Assembly: GCF_003417465.1 (NCBI RefSeq)
Contig: NZ_QVMV01000046.1
Location: 1 to 64,000 of the forward strand
Length of the DNA stretch: 64,000 nt
DNA from: Wenzhouxiangella sp. 15190
GTDB taxonomy: Bacteria; Pseudomonadota; Gammaproteobacteria; Xanthomonadales; Wenzhouxiangellaceae
Reading direction: 5' to 3'
Position numbers and translations under genes: made by a program. The notes beneath the pieces were generated by a model. That model did no database searches, was not told the origin of the DNA, and saw nothing but the letters and a program-made list of their open reading frames with translations. Shown here piece by piece: positions 9,783 through 20,279 of this stretch; position 1 is the stretch's first letter; each line of letters opens with the position of its first letter.

Positions 9783-10168
9783 AAGGACCCACGCCCTGGC
9801 AGCCGGAAATGCCGGCCTTATGGTGGCTGAGCCAGCCCAACTACGTGCGCTATATGCTCCGGGAACTGACCTGCATCTGGGTCGGCGCCTGGGTTGGCAT
9901 GGCCATTGTCGGCCTGATCAGGCTCCGGCAGGGGCCGGAAGCCTGGGAGGGCTTTCTCGGCGCCCTGGGGTCGGCCCCGGGCATCGTGTTCCAGATCGTG
10001 GCGCTGCTGTTCGTGCTGTATCACACGGTCAGCTGGTTCCGGCTGGCACCCAGCACGATGCCCATCTGGATCGGCGAAACCCGGGTGCCATCGGGATGGA
10101 TCGAACTGGCCCACTACGCGGCCTGGATCCTGGCGTCCCTCTTAATTCTCTATCTGGTGGGGGTGTAA
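9779..10168 (+). CDS. frdC: Fumarate reductase membrane anchor subunit C
   Basis: This 129-residue protein has three hydrophobic segments and matches the FrdC pattern: an early YxxYMLRE motif (YVRYMLREL), GPEAW at the first loop, and LxHTxxWFxLAP (LYHTVSWFRLAP). It anchors FrdAB and forms the quinol site with FrdD. It overlaps frdB by 4 bases. FrdC/FrdD-type (type D) complexes carry no haem. Confidence 0.92.
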   Translation: MKGPTPWQPEMPALWWLSQPNYVRYMLRELTCIWVGAWVGMAIVGLIRLRQGPEAWEGFLGALGSAPGIVFQIVALLFVLYHTVSWFRLAPSTMPIWIGETRVPSGWIELAHYAAWILASLLILYLVGV

Positions 10169-10169
10169 C

Positions 10170-10526
10170 GTGGCTCGATCGAACAAGCCAATGGTCTGGC
10201 TGCCATTCGCCGCTGGCGGCACCGTGGCCGCATTCCTGTTGCCCGCTGTCATGCTCGCCGTCCTGCTGGTCACGCTCGGCGTCCTGCCTGCCGATGCGTT
10301 GTCGCACGATCGCATACAAGCTTTCGTCGACCACCCGGTCGGCAAACTCGCGATCCTGGTCGTGCTGGCGCTGCCCCTGTGGCATGCTGCACACCGGCTT
10401 CGAATGACGCTACAGGATCTGGGCGTTCGACGTCCCGGCACGCGCCGGCTGGTTGCCCGTCTGTGCTACGGGCTGGCAACCGTGATCACCGTAGCGCTCC
10501 TGTACGGGCTACTGCCGACGGCATGA
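10170..10526 (+). CDS. frdD: Fumarate reductase membrane anchor subunit D
   Basis: This 118-residue protein has three membrane segments and FrdD landmarks: FAAGG near the N-terminus, LGVLPADALSHDRIQAF, and LPLWHAAHRLRMTLQDL. It starts with GTG one base after the frdC stop. Together with FrdC it binds quinone; in this locus the partner is probably rhodoquinone, because rquA follows. Confidence 0.9.
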   Translation: MARSNKPMVWLPFAAGGTVAAFLLPAVMLAVLLVTLGVLPADALSHDRIQAFVDHPVGKLAILVVLALPLWHAAHRLRMTLQDLGVRRPGTRRLVARLCYGLATVITVALLYGLLPTA

Positions 10527-10572
10527 ATTTCAAAATATCGATCCTGGGATCGGCCACCGTGGAGGCGGGGAC

Positions 10573-11355
10573 ATGAAGAATCAGAAAATGGAGTACCGCC
10601 AGGACGCTGCGATCGGCGGGCACACCACCACCAGCACTCCGGCCGTCCAGACCCCGACGCGGGACGACAAAGCCCTGCCGGATTACCTGGTCCGCTACTA
10701 CCGCTGGACCTATCTGTGGCCGTTCACCGTGTGGTTCTTCGACCACCAGCCGATCATCAACACCATTCTCTTCGGCAATTACCGCCGCATCATGAACGAG
10801 ACCCGGCGCCTGATGGATGCCCCCAACGCCGGCAAGACCCTCCAGATCGCGGCCGTCTACGGCGAGCTGACGCCGACCCTGGCCGCGGACGTCGATGAGT
10901 TGCACCTGGCCGAAATCGCGCCCGTCCAGATTCAGGCCGCCGAGCGCAAGCTCGAAGCGGCCGGACTGAAGGCCAACGTGGCACGCATGAACGCCGAACG
11001 CCTGGAATACGACGAACAAAGCTTCGATGCCGCACTGATGTTCCTGTTCCTCCACGAGCTGCCACCTGAGGCGCGGCGTAACTGCCTGCGCGAGGCCGTG
11101 CGCGTGCTTCGTCCCGGCGGCCGATTCGTCATCGCCGAGTACGGCGAGACTCGACGCCGCCATTTCTTCCATCGCTTTGCGCCCATACGCTGGACGCTCA
11201 CGACCGTGGAACCGTTCCTCCGCGTGTTCTGGAACGAGAACCTGGTGGAAACCATGGAGACATGTGCCGCCCAGGAAGGACGCGAAATCGAACTCGACGA
11301 GCACGTGGATATCTTCGGCGGGTTCTACCGGGTCATGCGATTCCGCGTTCTTTAA
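10573..11355 (+). CDS. rquA: Rhodoquinone biosynthesis enzyme RquA
   Basis: This 260-residue protein matches the RquA family of methyltransferase-like proteins. Diagnostic stretches are LPDYLVRYYRWTYLWP and WFFDHQPIINTILFGNYRR at residues about 37-76. The usual glycine-rich SAM motif of UbiE-type methyltransferases is replaced by QIAAVYGELTP, a known hallmark of RquA, which converts ubiquinone to rhodoquinone by installing an amino group. Rhodoquinone has a low enough potential to reduce fumarate. A GGAGG Shine-Dalgarno precedes the ATG at 10573, 46 bases after frdD, so the gene reads as the last member of the FNR-controlled frd operon. Its 3' end overlaps the convergent sufU by 23 bases. Confidence 0.92.
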   Translation: MKNQKMEYRQDAAIGGHTTTSTPAVQTPTRDDKALPDYLVRYYRWTYLWPFTVWFFDHQPIINTILFGNYRRIMNETRRLMDAPNAGKTLQIAAVYGELTPTLAADVDELHLAEIAPVQIQAAERKLEAAGLKANVARMNAERLEYDEQSFDAALMFLFLHELPPEARRNCLREAVRVLRPGGRFVIAEYGETRRRHFFHRFAPIRWTLTTVEPFLRVFWNENLVETMETCAAQEGREIELDEHVDIFGGFYRVMRFRVL

Positions 11356-11761
11356 AGGCACGCAATACAGTCCGCCACGGCAGCAGTGCATTACGCACCC
11401 GCGCGGGAAACCCGCTGACTGCCCGCAGATGGTTGATATCCCCCAGTTCTGAATCGTCGGGTCGTTCCGGGTCTTCGAGCAATTGACCGAACCGTTCGTA
11501 GGCAGTCTCGACCTCGGTCCGGGAGCGCCCCACCAGCCAATCCATCAGCATCGAAGCGCTGGCCGTGGTGATCACGCAGGCTTCTCCGGAAAAGGCGGCT
11601 TCCTCAACACGGCCGTCAGTAAGACGGAGTTCGACCAGGATATCATCGCCGCACAGGGCGTCCTGGCCCCGGGCGCTGTGGGTTGCGCCAGCGAGGCTTC
11701 CGTAGTGATGCGGGGAACGATTGTGGTCGAGGATGACCTGCTGATAGAGCTGATCGAGCAT
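11333..11761 (-). CDS. sufU: SufU-like Fe-S scaffold / sulfur-transfer protein
   Basis: This 142-residue protein belongs to the IscU/SufU fold. SufU accepts persulfide sulfur from SufS and passes it to the SufBCD scaffold. C37 and D39 (CGDD) and C62 (GEACVITTASASM) match the first metal ligands. The third conserved Cys, expected in a KCATLxW-like motif, is N124 here (RVRNALLPW). The ATG at 11761 gives the family length; longer starts run into sufS sequence. It is the last gene of the suf operon, 56 bases after sufS, and that gap holds a relic of the palindromic element found at 22343. No sufE is seen in the operon. Confidence 0.88.
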   Translation of the reverse strand: MLDQLYQQVILDHNRSPHHYGSLAGATHSARGQDALCGDDILVELRLTDGRVEEAAFSGEACVITTASASMLMDWLVGRSRTEVETAYERFGQLLEDPERPDDSELGDINHLRAVSGFPARVRNALLPWRTVLRAFKERGIA

Positions 11762-11779
11762 GGCTCGAAATTCTACCTT

Positions 11780-11813
11780 GGGAGTCTCTGAAAAACTTGC
11801 GCGGGCGCGACGG
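11780..11813. repeat. Relic end of the 22343-22618 palindromic element
   Basis: About 30 of 35 aligned positions match the inward-read right end of the element at 22343-22618, including the stretch CGGGCGCGACGG, with one indel. It fills most of the 56-bp gap between sufS and sufU. No second end is present, so it looks like a solo remnant. Confidence 0.6.
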
Positions 11814-11817
11814 TGCC

Positions 11818-13068
<1,251 letters not shown>

Positions 13069-13084
13069 TGTCGTAGCTTCCAAA

Positions 13085-13256
13085 AAAATCTTATTAACGC
13101 AAAGACGCAAAGCAGCGAAGAACGCAAAGAAATGAATGAATTGGCTTAGAAACTCTCCTTAACCTCACTAAATTGCATCAATGCTTGGGTCTTTGTTCAG
13201 AATATGGTTCCCTTTGCGCTCTTTGCTGCTTCGCGCCTTTGCGTTTGTAAGATTTT
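13085..13256. repeat. Inverted tandem-repeat element, sufD-sufS gap
   Basis: A 45-base left arm (13085-13129) and 45-base right arm (13212-13256) are inverted copies with about 39 of 45 identical positions. Each arm is made of 8-9 base units around CGCAAAG. The 82-base core is unique. The right arm ends on the sufD stop codon and the left arm stops 17 bases before the sufS ATG. In RNA the arms would form a long stem. Confidence 0.85.
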
Positions 13257-14458
13257 CAAAGCACCAATTCCAGCTCACGCAACAACCAATTCCGTAGCGT
13301 CTCATCGGCCAGGCCTTCCAGCGGGGCGGCGGCGAAGCCGTATTTGAGGAGGCGGTTAGCTTCCTCAGTCGGCAGGCCGCGCGAGCGCAGGTAGAACAGC
13401 GCGTCGTCGTCGAGCTGCCCGATGGTCGCACCGTGGGATGCCGTGACATCCTCGGAATAGATTTCGAGTTCCGGCTTGGCGTTGATGCGTGCCATCTCGC
13501 CGAGCAGCAGATTGGCCGTATTCAGATCGGAGTGACTGTCGTCGGCCTCGGCGTGGATGTGGATACGACCGTTGAACACGCCCACGCCGGTACCGTCGGC
13601 CAGAATGCGAAAGGACTCGCGGCTGTTGGTATGCCCGGTGCAGTGCTCGATCGAGGTGTGATAGTCGACGTGCTGCCTGGAGTCGAGCACCACTGTGCCG
13701 TCGATCTCGCCGACCGCGCCGGCCTCGTTGAGAAATACGTTGAGATCCTGTCGGCCCAGACGCGCGCCAGTATCGAGCACGTAGGAACGATATTCGGCGT
13801 CGCGCACCACGTCCACCCGGGTGCGAGCCACGCGCACGGTATCGCCCCCGCCGCGTTGGATGACGTGATCCAGGGCCGCCCCCTGGCGTACCCGGATATT
13901 CGTCACGGCATTGATCATGCCTTCACCGCCGCCGGATTGCGTTTCGACGAGCGAAGCGCGGGCGTTGTCGGCCAGGTCAATGAACAATCTCGGATGGACC
14001 GCCGCGGCAAAATCGTCGGACGTCGTGAAGGCCAGCACCAGCGGAGAATCCAGTTCGCCTTCGATGCCGATCCGCCAGGCCTGTCCGAAACGGGCCAGGT
14101 TGAGCCAGGCGAAGGCGTCTTCACGTCCACCGTATGCGATACCTTCGAAGTCTTCGCGCGTGGCCGGCGTCAGCTTGATGCCATCGGGAAGCTTCGTTTC
14201 ATCAGCGTTGAGGATGCCGTTGTCGAAGTGCAGCACATGGCCGTCGAACGGCAGTTCCGGAAGAGACGATGTCGAAGCGGGCGCCGGCTGGAACTCGCGT
14301 TTTTCGAGCAGCTTGATGGGCGTGTACTTCCAGGCCTCGGTCTTGAGGTCGGGAAATCCATGCTGCATCAGCGCACGCTGCGCGTTTTCGCGCAGGTCGC
14401 TGAAATCGTCGGCAGCCAATGATGACTGGGGAGCGAGTTTTTCCGCTAGTTCACTCAT
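13256..14458 (-). CDS. sufD: SufD subunit of the SufBCD scaffold
   Basis: This 400-residue protein pairs with SufB and SufC to assemble Fe-S clusters in the cytoplasm. The C-terminal beta-helix region carries the family signatures HGATIGQLDDDALFYLRSRG and a histidine-containing SHxxLN-like stretch (DSHSDLNTANLLLG). The ATG at 14458 (MSELAEKL) is 7 bases after sufC. A longer frame to 14572 would overlap sufC and adds no family-like sequence. Confidence 0.94.
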   Translation of the reverse strand: MSELAEKLAPQSSLAADDFSDLRENAQRALMQHGFPDLKTEAWKYTPIKLLEKREFQPAPASTSSLPELPFDGHVLHFDNGILNADETKLPDGIKLTPATREDFEGIAYGGREDAFAWLNLARFGQAWRIGIEGELDSPLVLAFTTSDDFAAAVHPRLFIDLADNARASLVETQSGGGEGMINAVTNIRVRQGAALDHVIQRGGGDTVRVARTRVDVVRDAEYRSYVLDTGARLGRQDLNVFLNEAGAVGEIDGTVVLDSRQHVDYHTSIEHCTGHTNSRESFRILADGTGVGVFNGRIHIHAEADDSHSDLNTANLLLGEMARINAKPELEIYSEDVTASHGATIGQLDDDALFYLRSRGLPTEEANRLLKYGFAAAPLEGLADETLRNWLLRELELVL

Positions 14459-14465
14459 TTGGTTT

Positions 14466-15221
14466 CTAGGCCTCGGCCGCTTCCGTTGCCAGATGCGCGT
14501 ATCCCTCGGCTTCGAGCCGATGGGCGAGTTCCTTGCCGCCTGTCTCGACGATGCGACCATCGGACAGGACATGTACCCGGTCCGGCGTGATGTGTTCGAG
14601 CAGGCGCTGGTAGTGCGTGATCACCATGAAACTGCGATTCGGATCCCGCAGGCGATTGATGCCTTCGGCCACCAGCTTGAGCGCGTCGATGTCCAGGCCG
14701 GAATCGGTCTCGTCGAGTACGGCCAGCTTCGGCTGGAGCACCGCCATCTGGACGATCTCGTTGCGCTTCTTCTCGCCGCCGGAAAAACCTTCGTTGACGG
14801 CGCGCTTGAGCAGCGAATCGTCCATCTTCAGTTGCCCCAGCGTTTCTCGCACGGTCTTGAGAAAGTTCATGGAATCGACTTCCTCCTCGCCGCGGGCCTT
14901 GCGCTGGGCGTTCAGGGCCGAGCGCAGGAAATAGGCGTTGTTCACGCCCGGGATCTCGACCGGGTACTGAAAGGCCAGGAACAATCCGGCGGTGGCGCGT
15001 TCTTCGGGCTCCATACCTTCGAGATCCTTGCCCTCGAACTCGATCGAGCCCTCGGTCACTTCGTAGCCGTCGCGCCCGGCCAGCACGTGGCCCAGCGTCG
15101 ACTTGCCCGAACCGTTCGGGCCCATGATGGCGTGCAGTTCACCGGCGCCGATCTCGAGGTTCAGGCCCTTGAGGATTTCCTTGCCATCGATGGAGGCGTG
15201 GAGGTTGGTAATTTTCAACAT
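14466..15221 (-). CDS. sufC: Fe-S assembly ATPase SufC
   Basis: This 251-residue ABC ATPase powers the SufBCD complex. The Walker A motif is GPNGSGKS at 34-41, the ABC signature reads FSGGEKKRNEI, and Walker B is LAVLDETDSGLD, with the SufC-typical DETDSGLD wording. It lies between sufB and sufD. The 168-base gap to sufB is unusually long for a suf operon and holds an inverted heptamer-repeat element. Confidence 0.95.
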   Translation of the reverse strand: MLKITNLHASIDGKEILKGLNLEIGAGELHAIMGPNGSGKSTLGHVLAGRDGYEVTEGSIEFEGKDLEGMEPEERATAGLFLAFQYPVEIPGVNNAYFLRSALNAQRKARGEEEVDSMNFLKTVRETLGQLKMDDSLLKRAVNEGFSGGEKKRNEIVQMAVLQPKLAVLDETDSGLDIDALKLVAEGINRLRDPNRSFMVITHYQRLLEHITPDRVHVLSDGRIVETGGKELAHRLEAEGYAHLATEAAEA

Positions 15222-15280
15222 ATGGGGATTTGTCTTTGTCCAGTTAGCTCTTTAAGTTGTGGTGCATTCGTTAGGGCTTC

Positions 15281-15348
15281 AGTAAATAGAAAATAGAAAA
15301 TAGTGAAATTGCCCGCCTCTATTTACTTTTTACTATTCACTATTTTCT
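15281..15348. repeat. Inverted heptamer-repeat element, sufB-sufC gap
   Basis: The left arm (15281-15309) is four units of the type AGNAAAT. The right arm (15319-15348) is four units of the same heptamer in inverse orientation plus a two-base remainder. Only 9 bases separate the arms. The stretch is very AT-rich against GC-rich neighbours. Confidence 0.85.
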
Positions 15349-15389
15349 GGTGATCCACCAACGGCACCAGCAGTGAGTTCATCGCACCG

Positions 15390-16831
<1,442 letters not shown>

Positions 16832-16835
<4 letters not shown>

Positions 16836-17293
16836 GAAACTTCCCGTTGAGATGAGGCCACGGCTTCCGCGCGGATGGCGATGCGTCGCGACGATGGCTC
16901 GGCCAGGTCGGCCAGACTCAGGCCCGCCAGGGCACTTTCGACGGCCTGCCCGATCTTTCGCCAGTTGCCCCGCAGGTTGCAGTCGGACTCATGTGAGCAA
17001 AGACCGGGCTCGAGTCCGCATTCGGTCAGGGCGATCGGCCCTTCCATGGCGCTGACGATACCCGCCACCGAGATGTCCTCGGGCGGCTCGGCCAGCTTGT
17101 AGCCGCCGTTGACGCCGCGAATCGAGGTCACCAGGCCGGCACGCGCCAGGGTCTTGAGCACCTTGGCCACCGTGGGCGGTTCGAGCCGGGTCAATTCCGC
17201 CAGCCGGCTGGCAGGCACGCACTCGTCGCGGCGATGCGCCAGTGCCGCCAGAAGTACTGTGGCGTAGTCGGTCAATTTGCTGATTCGAAGCAT
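16832..17293 (-). CDS. Rrf2-family SUF operon regulator
   Basis: This 153-residue protein has an N-terminal winged helix ([15 protein letters not shown], typical of the Xanthomonas-type SUF regulator) and three Cys at C92, C99 and C105 that can hold a Fe-S cluster, as in IscR. It should sense Fe-S status and control its own operon. It is first in the regulator-sufBCDSU unit, right behind a good sigma-70-type promoter. The family name suf_reg fits better than IscR because of both sequence and context. Confidence 0.92.
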
Positions 17294-17322
17294 GGCCTGC
17301 GCCCGCGGAAACTATGCTGTTT

Positions 17323-17351
17323 ATTATGCGGGTCGGGCGGCGCCGAAACAA
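17323..17351 (-). promoter_or_regulatory. Promoter of the suf operon
   Basis: Read on the minus strand, TTGTTT (17351-17346) and CATAAT (17328-17323) are separated by exactly 17 bases. The predicted start is near 17316, about 23 bases before the regulator ATG. No clear IscR-type dyad was found, so the operator is undefined. Confidence 0.75.
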
Positions 17352-17454
17352 GACCAGATTGGTATTGTTTCGGCGGCCGGGTCGTCGCGGCCGGGCGTGA
17401 AACGTTCAGCGTCGCTGGTAAACTGGCGCGGTTACTGAACGGCAATGGGGCCCG

Positions 17455-19284
17455 ATGAACGGCAACGATTTCAGCTTTTCCGTATCCGCCTCGCCCGGCG
17501 GTTCGCCCGCCAGCGAGCCGACGCGCTACCTGGCGCCTCCCTACAATGCGCGGCTCATCGATCGGCAGACGGTTTACCTGCTGATCAGCGGCGAGCCGCA
17601 GGTCAGGGAACTGCCGCTGCCGCTGGTGCAGATCCTGAGTCAGTGCGGTCGCTTCCGGACCCTGGACGAGCATGCGCGGGAAGTGTCGCGTGCGTTGCGC
17701 TTGCCGCCGCCGCGCGCCGCCGAGGTCCGCCGGTCCCTCGAGCGGCTGGTCGAGCTGGGCCTGCTGCTTTCGGAATCCGACGTACTGGCGCGACTGGCGA
17801 GTCGACGCTCGGAGCGGTCGCAAGGTTCGATCGAGGCCCTGTTCATCCGCACCTGCGGCCGACCCGACACCCTTCGCCGCCTCCTGGAATCGCTGGCGGA
17901 ACGGGAACTGCCGGAAGGACTGTCGCACTGCCTCGTGCTCGACGACAGCCGAAATGCCGAAGAACGTGCCGCAACACGCAGCGTGGTTTCGGACTTCGAG
18001 GACCGCCTGGCCGGCAGGTTGCGGCTGATCGACGTCGATCGGCGCCGAGGCCTGATCGATGCGATCACCGCCGAGTCCGGCATCGAGGTCCAACCGCTGC
18101 TCTGGACGCTCGAGGGCGACCCCGACGATCCAGCCCCGAGCTATGGAGCCAGCCTCAACCTGGCCCTGCTGCTGGGGGCCGGCTCGCGCATCGCCATCAT
18201 GGACGACGATGCCAGTTTCGATGCCTTCGAGCTGCCGGGCGTGGAAAGCGCACCCGCCTTTCGCTGCAGCCAGTCGGCGCGAATTCAGTTTCCGGAACCG
18301 GACTGGCAGCTGCCCGGTGATCACTACCCATCGCTCACGCGTCACCCCCTGAGCTGTCACGATGAACTGCTCGGCGCCACCGGCGGCGACCTCGCCGCGC
18401 TGGGTCAAGCCGACCAGCACGGTTTGCTCGAGGACCTGGACCCGCAGCTCCTGCACGAACTCTCGGGTGCGACCCGGGTTCGCCTGACCAGCAGCGGTAC
18501 GCTGGGCGACCCGGGCACGGGCAGTGTGCAGTGGTTGCTGACCGAGGATCCCGAGCATCTGCAGCCGCTGTGCGAAAGCGAAGCCCGCTACCGTGACCTG
18601 CTCGGCCAGCGCCGCCTGGCCCGATGCGCCGACCGCCCCCTGGCCACGACGGCCTTCGCGCTCATGACCACCACGCTGACCGGGATCGACAACCGCGAAC
18701 TACTGCTGCCCACGCAAGCGCGCGGCGCCAACGAGGATCTGCTGTTCGGGGCCCTGGTCGACTTTCTCCATCCCGGATCGTTGCAGCTCAGCCTGCCGCA
18801 CATGCTGTTCCACCTGCGCCCCGAACCGCGTCGCTGGAAGTCCGGGGACTTCGAACATCCGCGCAATATCGAACGCGGCGGCTTCCTGGCGCGACAGGTC
18901 GAAGAACTGGCCAAGACCAGCCGCTCGCACGACCCCGACCGGCGCGCCGACCTGCTCGCCGCTGCCCTGCGCGACCTCGCCCGCTGCGACGACCTGGAGT
19001 GGCGGCTCAAGCGCGAACTGCTGGAAACCCGGGCTGACATGATCGAACAGATCGGAACGACGCGCGAATCACTCAAGCCACCCCCCTGGCTGGACCGGGA
19101 CTTCGAGCGAACGCTTCAGGCCCAGCGCAATATCACGGACAGGGACGGAGAGCGATTGACCAACCTGGCGACCCACCTGCCGGCATTTCTCGAACGGTAT
19201 GCCGACAGTCTTCCGCACTGGCGCCGGGCCTGGCACACCTGCCGGTCGCTCGACCTGGCCAACCTGCTGGACGCCACCGAATGA
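17455..19284 (+). CDS. GT-A-like glycosyltransferase with N-terminal winged-helix-like domain
   Basis: This 609-residue protein is not a recognised named family. Residues about 28-110 are rich in short helices and end in a dimer-like pattern (LPLPLVQILSQCGRFRTLDE...VRRSLERLVELGLLL) that resembles PqqD/winged-helix folds. From about 125 on, a nucleotide-sugar-type fold begins (ALFIRTCGRPDTLRRLLESL, CLVLDDS), followed by a D250-D-D252 triplet in AIMDDDASFD, like the metal-binding DxD of GT-A enzymes. The C-terminal 200 residues are helical. No membrane segment is visible. Its stop overlaps the amgK start (ATGA), so the two are coupled; a link with cell-wall sugar recycling is possible but unproven. 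Confidence 0.65.
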   Translation: MNGNDFSFSVSASPGGSPASEPTRYLAPPYNARLIDRQTVYLLISGEPQVRELPLPLVQILSQCGRFRTLDEHAREVSRALRLPPPRAAEVRRSLERLVELGLLLSESDVLARLASRRSERSQGSIEALFIRTCGRPDTLRRLLESLAERELPEGLSHCLVLDDSRNAEERAATRSVVSDFEDRLAGRLRLIDVDRRRGLIDAITAESGIEVQPLLWTLEGDPDDPAPSYGASLNLALLLGAGSRIAIMDDDASFDAFELPGVESAPAFRCSQSARIQFPEPDWQLPGDHYPSLTRHPLSCHDELLGATGGDLAALGQADQHGLLEDLDPQLLHELSGATRVRLTSSGTLGDPGTGSVQWLLTEDPEHLQPLCESEARYRDLLGQRRLARCADRPLATTAFALMTTTLTGIDNRELLLPTQARGANEDLLFGALVDFLHPGSLQLSLPHMLFHLRPEPRRWKSGDFEHPRNIERGGFLARQVEELAKTSRSHDPDRRADLLAAALRDLARCDDLEWRLKRELLETRADMIEQIGTTRESLKPPPWLDRDFERTLQAQRNITDRDGERLTNLATHLPAFLERYADSLPHWRRAWHTCRSLDLANLLDATE

Positions 19285-20273
19285 GTCAAGTCGACGAACG
19301 ACGCGAACTGGCGCAGGACTGGGCGGCCGAACGGCTCGGCTGGACGGACTTCGAGGCCGAAGCTGTCTCCAGCGACGCCAGCTTTCGCCGCTATTTCCGG
19401 CTCCGGCACGGCGATTCTTCGCGTATCGTCATGGACGCCCCGCCCGAACACGAAGACACCGCTGCCTTCGTCGAGGTGGCCGCTCGCCTGAGGCGCAGCG
19501 GTGTACACGCCCCCGAAATACTCGCCCACGATCCCGACCGGGGGCTGGTGCTGCTCGAAGACCTGGGCACCCGCCCCTATCATCAGGTGCTCGACGAGAA
19601 CAACGCCGAGACCCTTTTCGGCGATGCGGTGGACGCACTGATCCGGTTCCAGGCTGAAACCGGGACCGACGGCCTGCCCGATTACGATCCCGCCCTGCTG
19701 ATGCGCGAATTGGCGCTGTTTCCCGACTGGTTTCTCGCCCGCCACTGGCGGGTCGAACCCACCGACGGCGAGCTCGACGCCTGGGACCTGGTCTGCGCCA
19801 CGCTGATTCGCTGGGCGCTCGACCAACCGCAGGTCTTCTGCCACCGCGATTACATGCCACGCAACCTGATGGTGTCCGAACCCAACCCCGGCATCATCGA
19901 TTTCCAGGATGCCGTGCGCGGCCCCGTCAGTTACGACCCGGTCTGCCTGTACCGCGATGCCTTCCTGAGCTGGCCGCCCGGGCGCGTCGACGCCTGGCTG
20001 GAGGACTACCGCCGCAAGGCGCTGGATACCGGCCTGCCGGTACCCGAAGACCCGGACTTGTGGCGCCGGACCTGCGATTTCATGGGCGTTCACCGCCATC
20101 TCAAGGTCGTCGGCATCTTCGCCCGGATCCGCTACCGCGACGGCAAACCGAAATACCTCGAGGACGCCCCCCGGTTTTTTGCCTATCTCGACCAGGCCAT
20201 CGACCGCAATCCGGAACTGGCCGAGCTGCGCCGGCTGCTGACCGCGTGGCGCAGCAGGTCGCAGGCGGCGTGA
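19281..20273 (+). CDS. amgK: N-acetylmuramate/N-acetylglucosamine anomeric kinase AmgK
   Basis: This 330-residue aminoglycoside-phosphotransferase-fold kinase phosphorylates the anomeric carbon of recovered MurNAc or GlcNAc. The catalytic loop is CHRDYMPRNL with Asp at 190 and the metal motif is IIDFQDAVRGPVSYD, both typical of AmgK. The product feeds MurU, which is encoded 1.4 kb away on the same strand, beyond an inserted GGDEF gene in the opposite direction. This is the cell-wall recycling route that bypasses de novo MurA/B, and it confers fosfomycin tolerance in pseudomonads. Confidence 0.88.
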   Translation: MSQVDERRELAQDWAAERLGWTDFEAEAVSSDASFRRYFRLRHGDSSRIVMDAPPEHEDTAAFVEVAARLRRSGVHAPEILAHDPDRGLVLLEDLGTRPYHQVLDENNAETLFGDAVDALIRFQAETGTDGLPDYDPALLMRELALFPDWFLARHWRVEPTDGELDAWDLVCATLIRWALDQPQVFCHRDYMPRNLMVSEPNPGIIDFQDAVRGPVSYDPVCLYRDAFLSWPPGRVDAWLEDYRRKALDTGLPVPEDPDLWRRTCDFMGVHRHLKVVGIFARIRYRDGKPKYLEDAPRFFAYLDQAIDRNPELAELRRLLTAWRSRSQAA

Positions 20274-20279
20274 GGTTCC

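Noticed and set aside
17294-17454. IscR-type operator before the suf regulator
   Set aside because: No dyad close to known type 1 or type 2 IscR sites was found.
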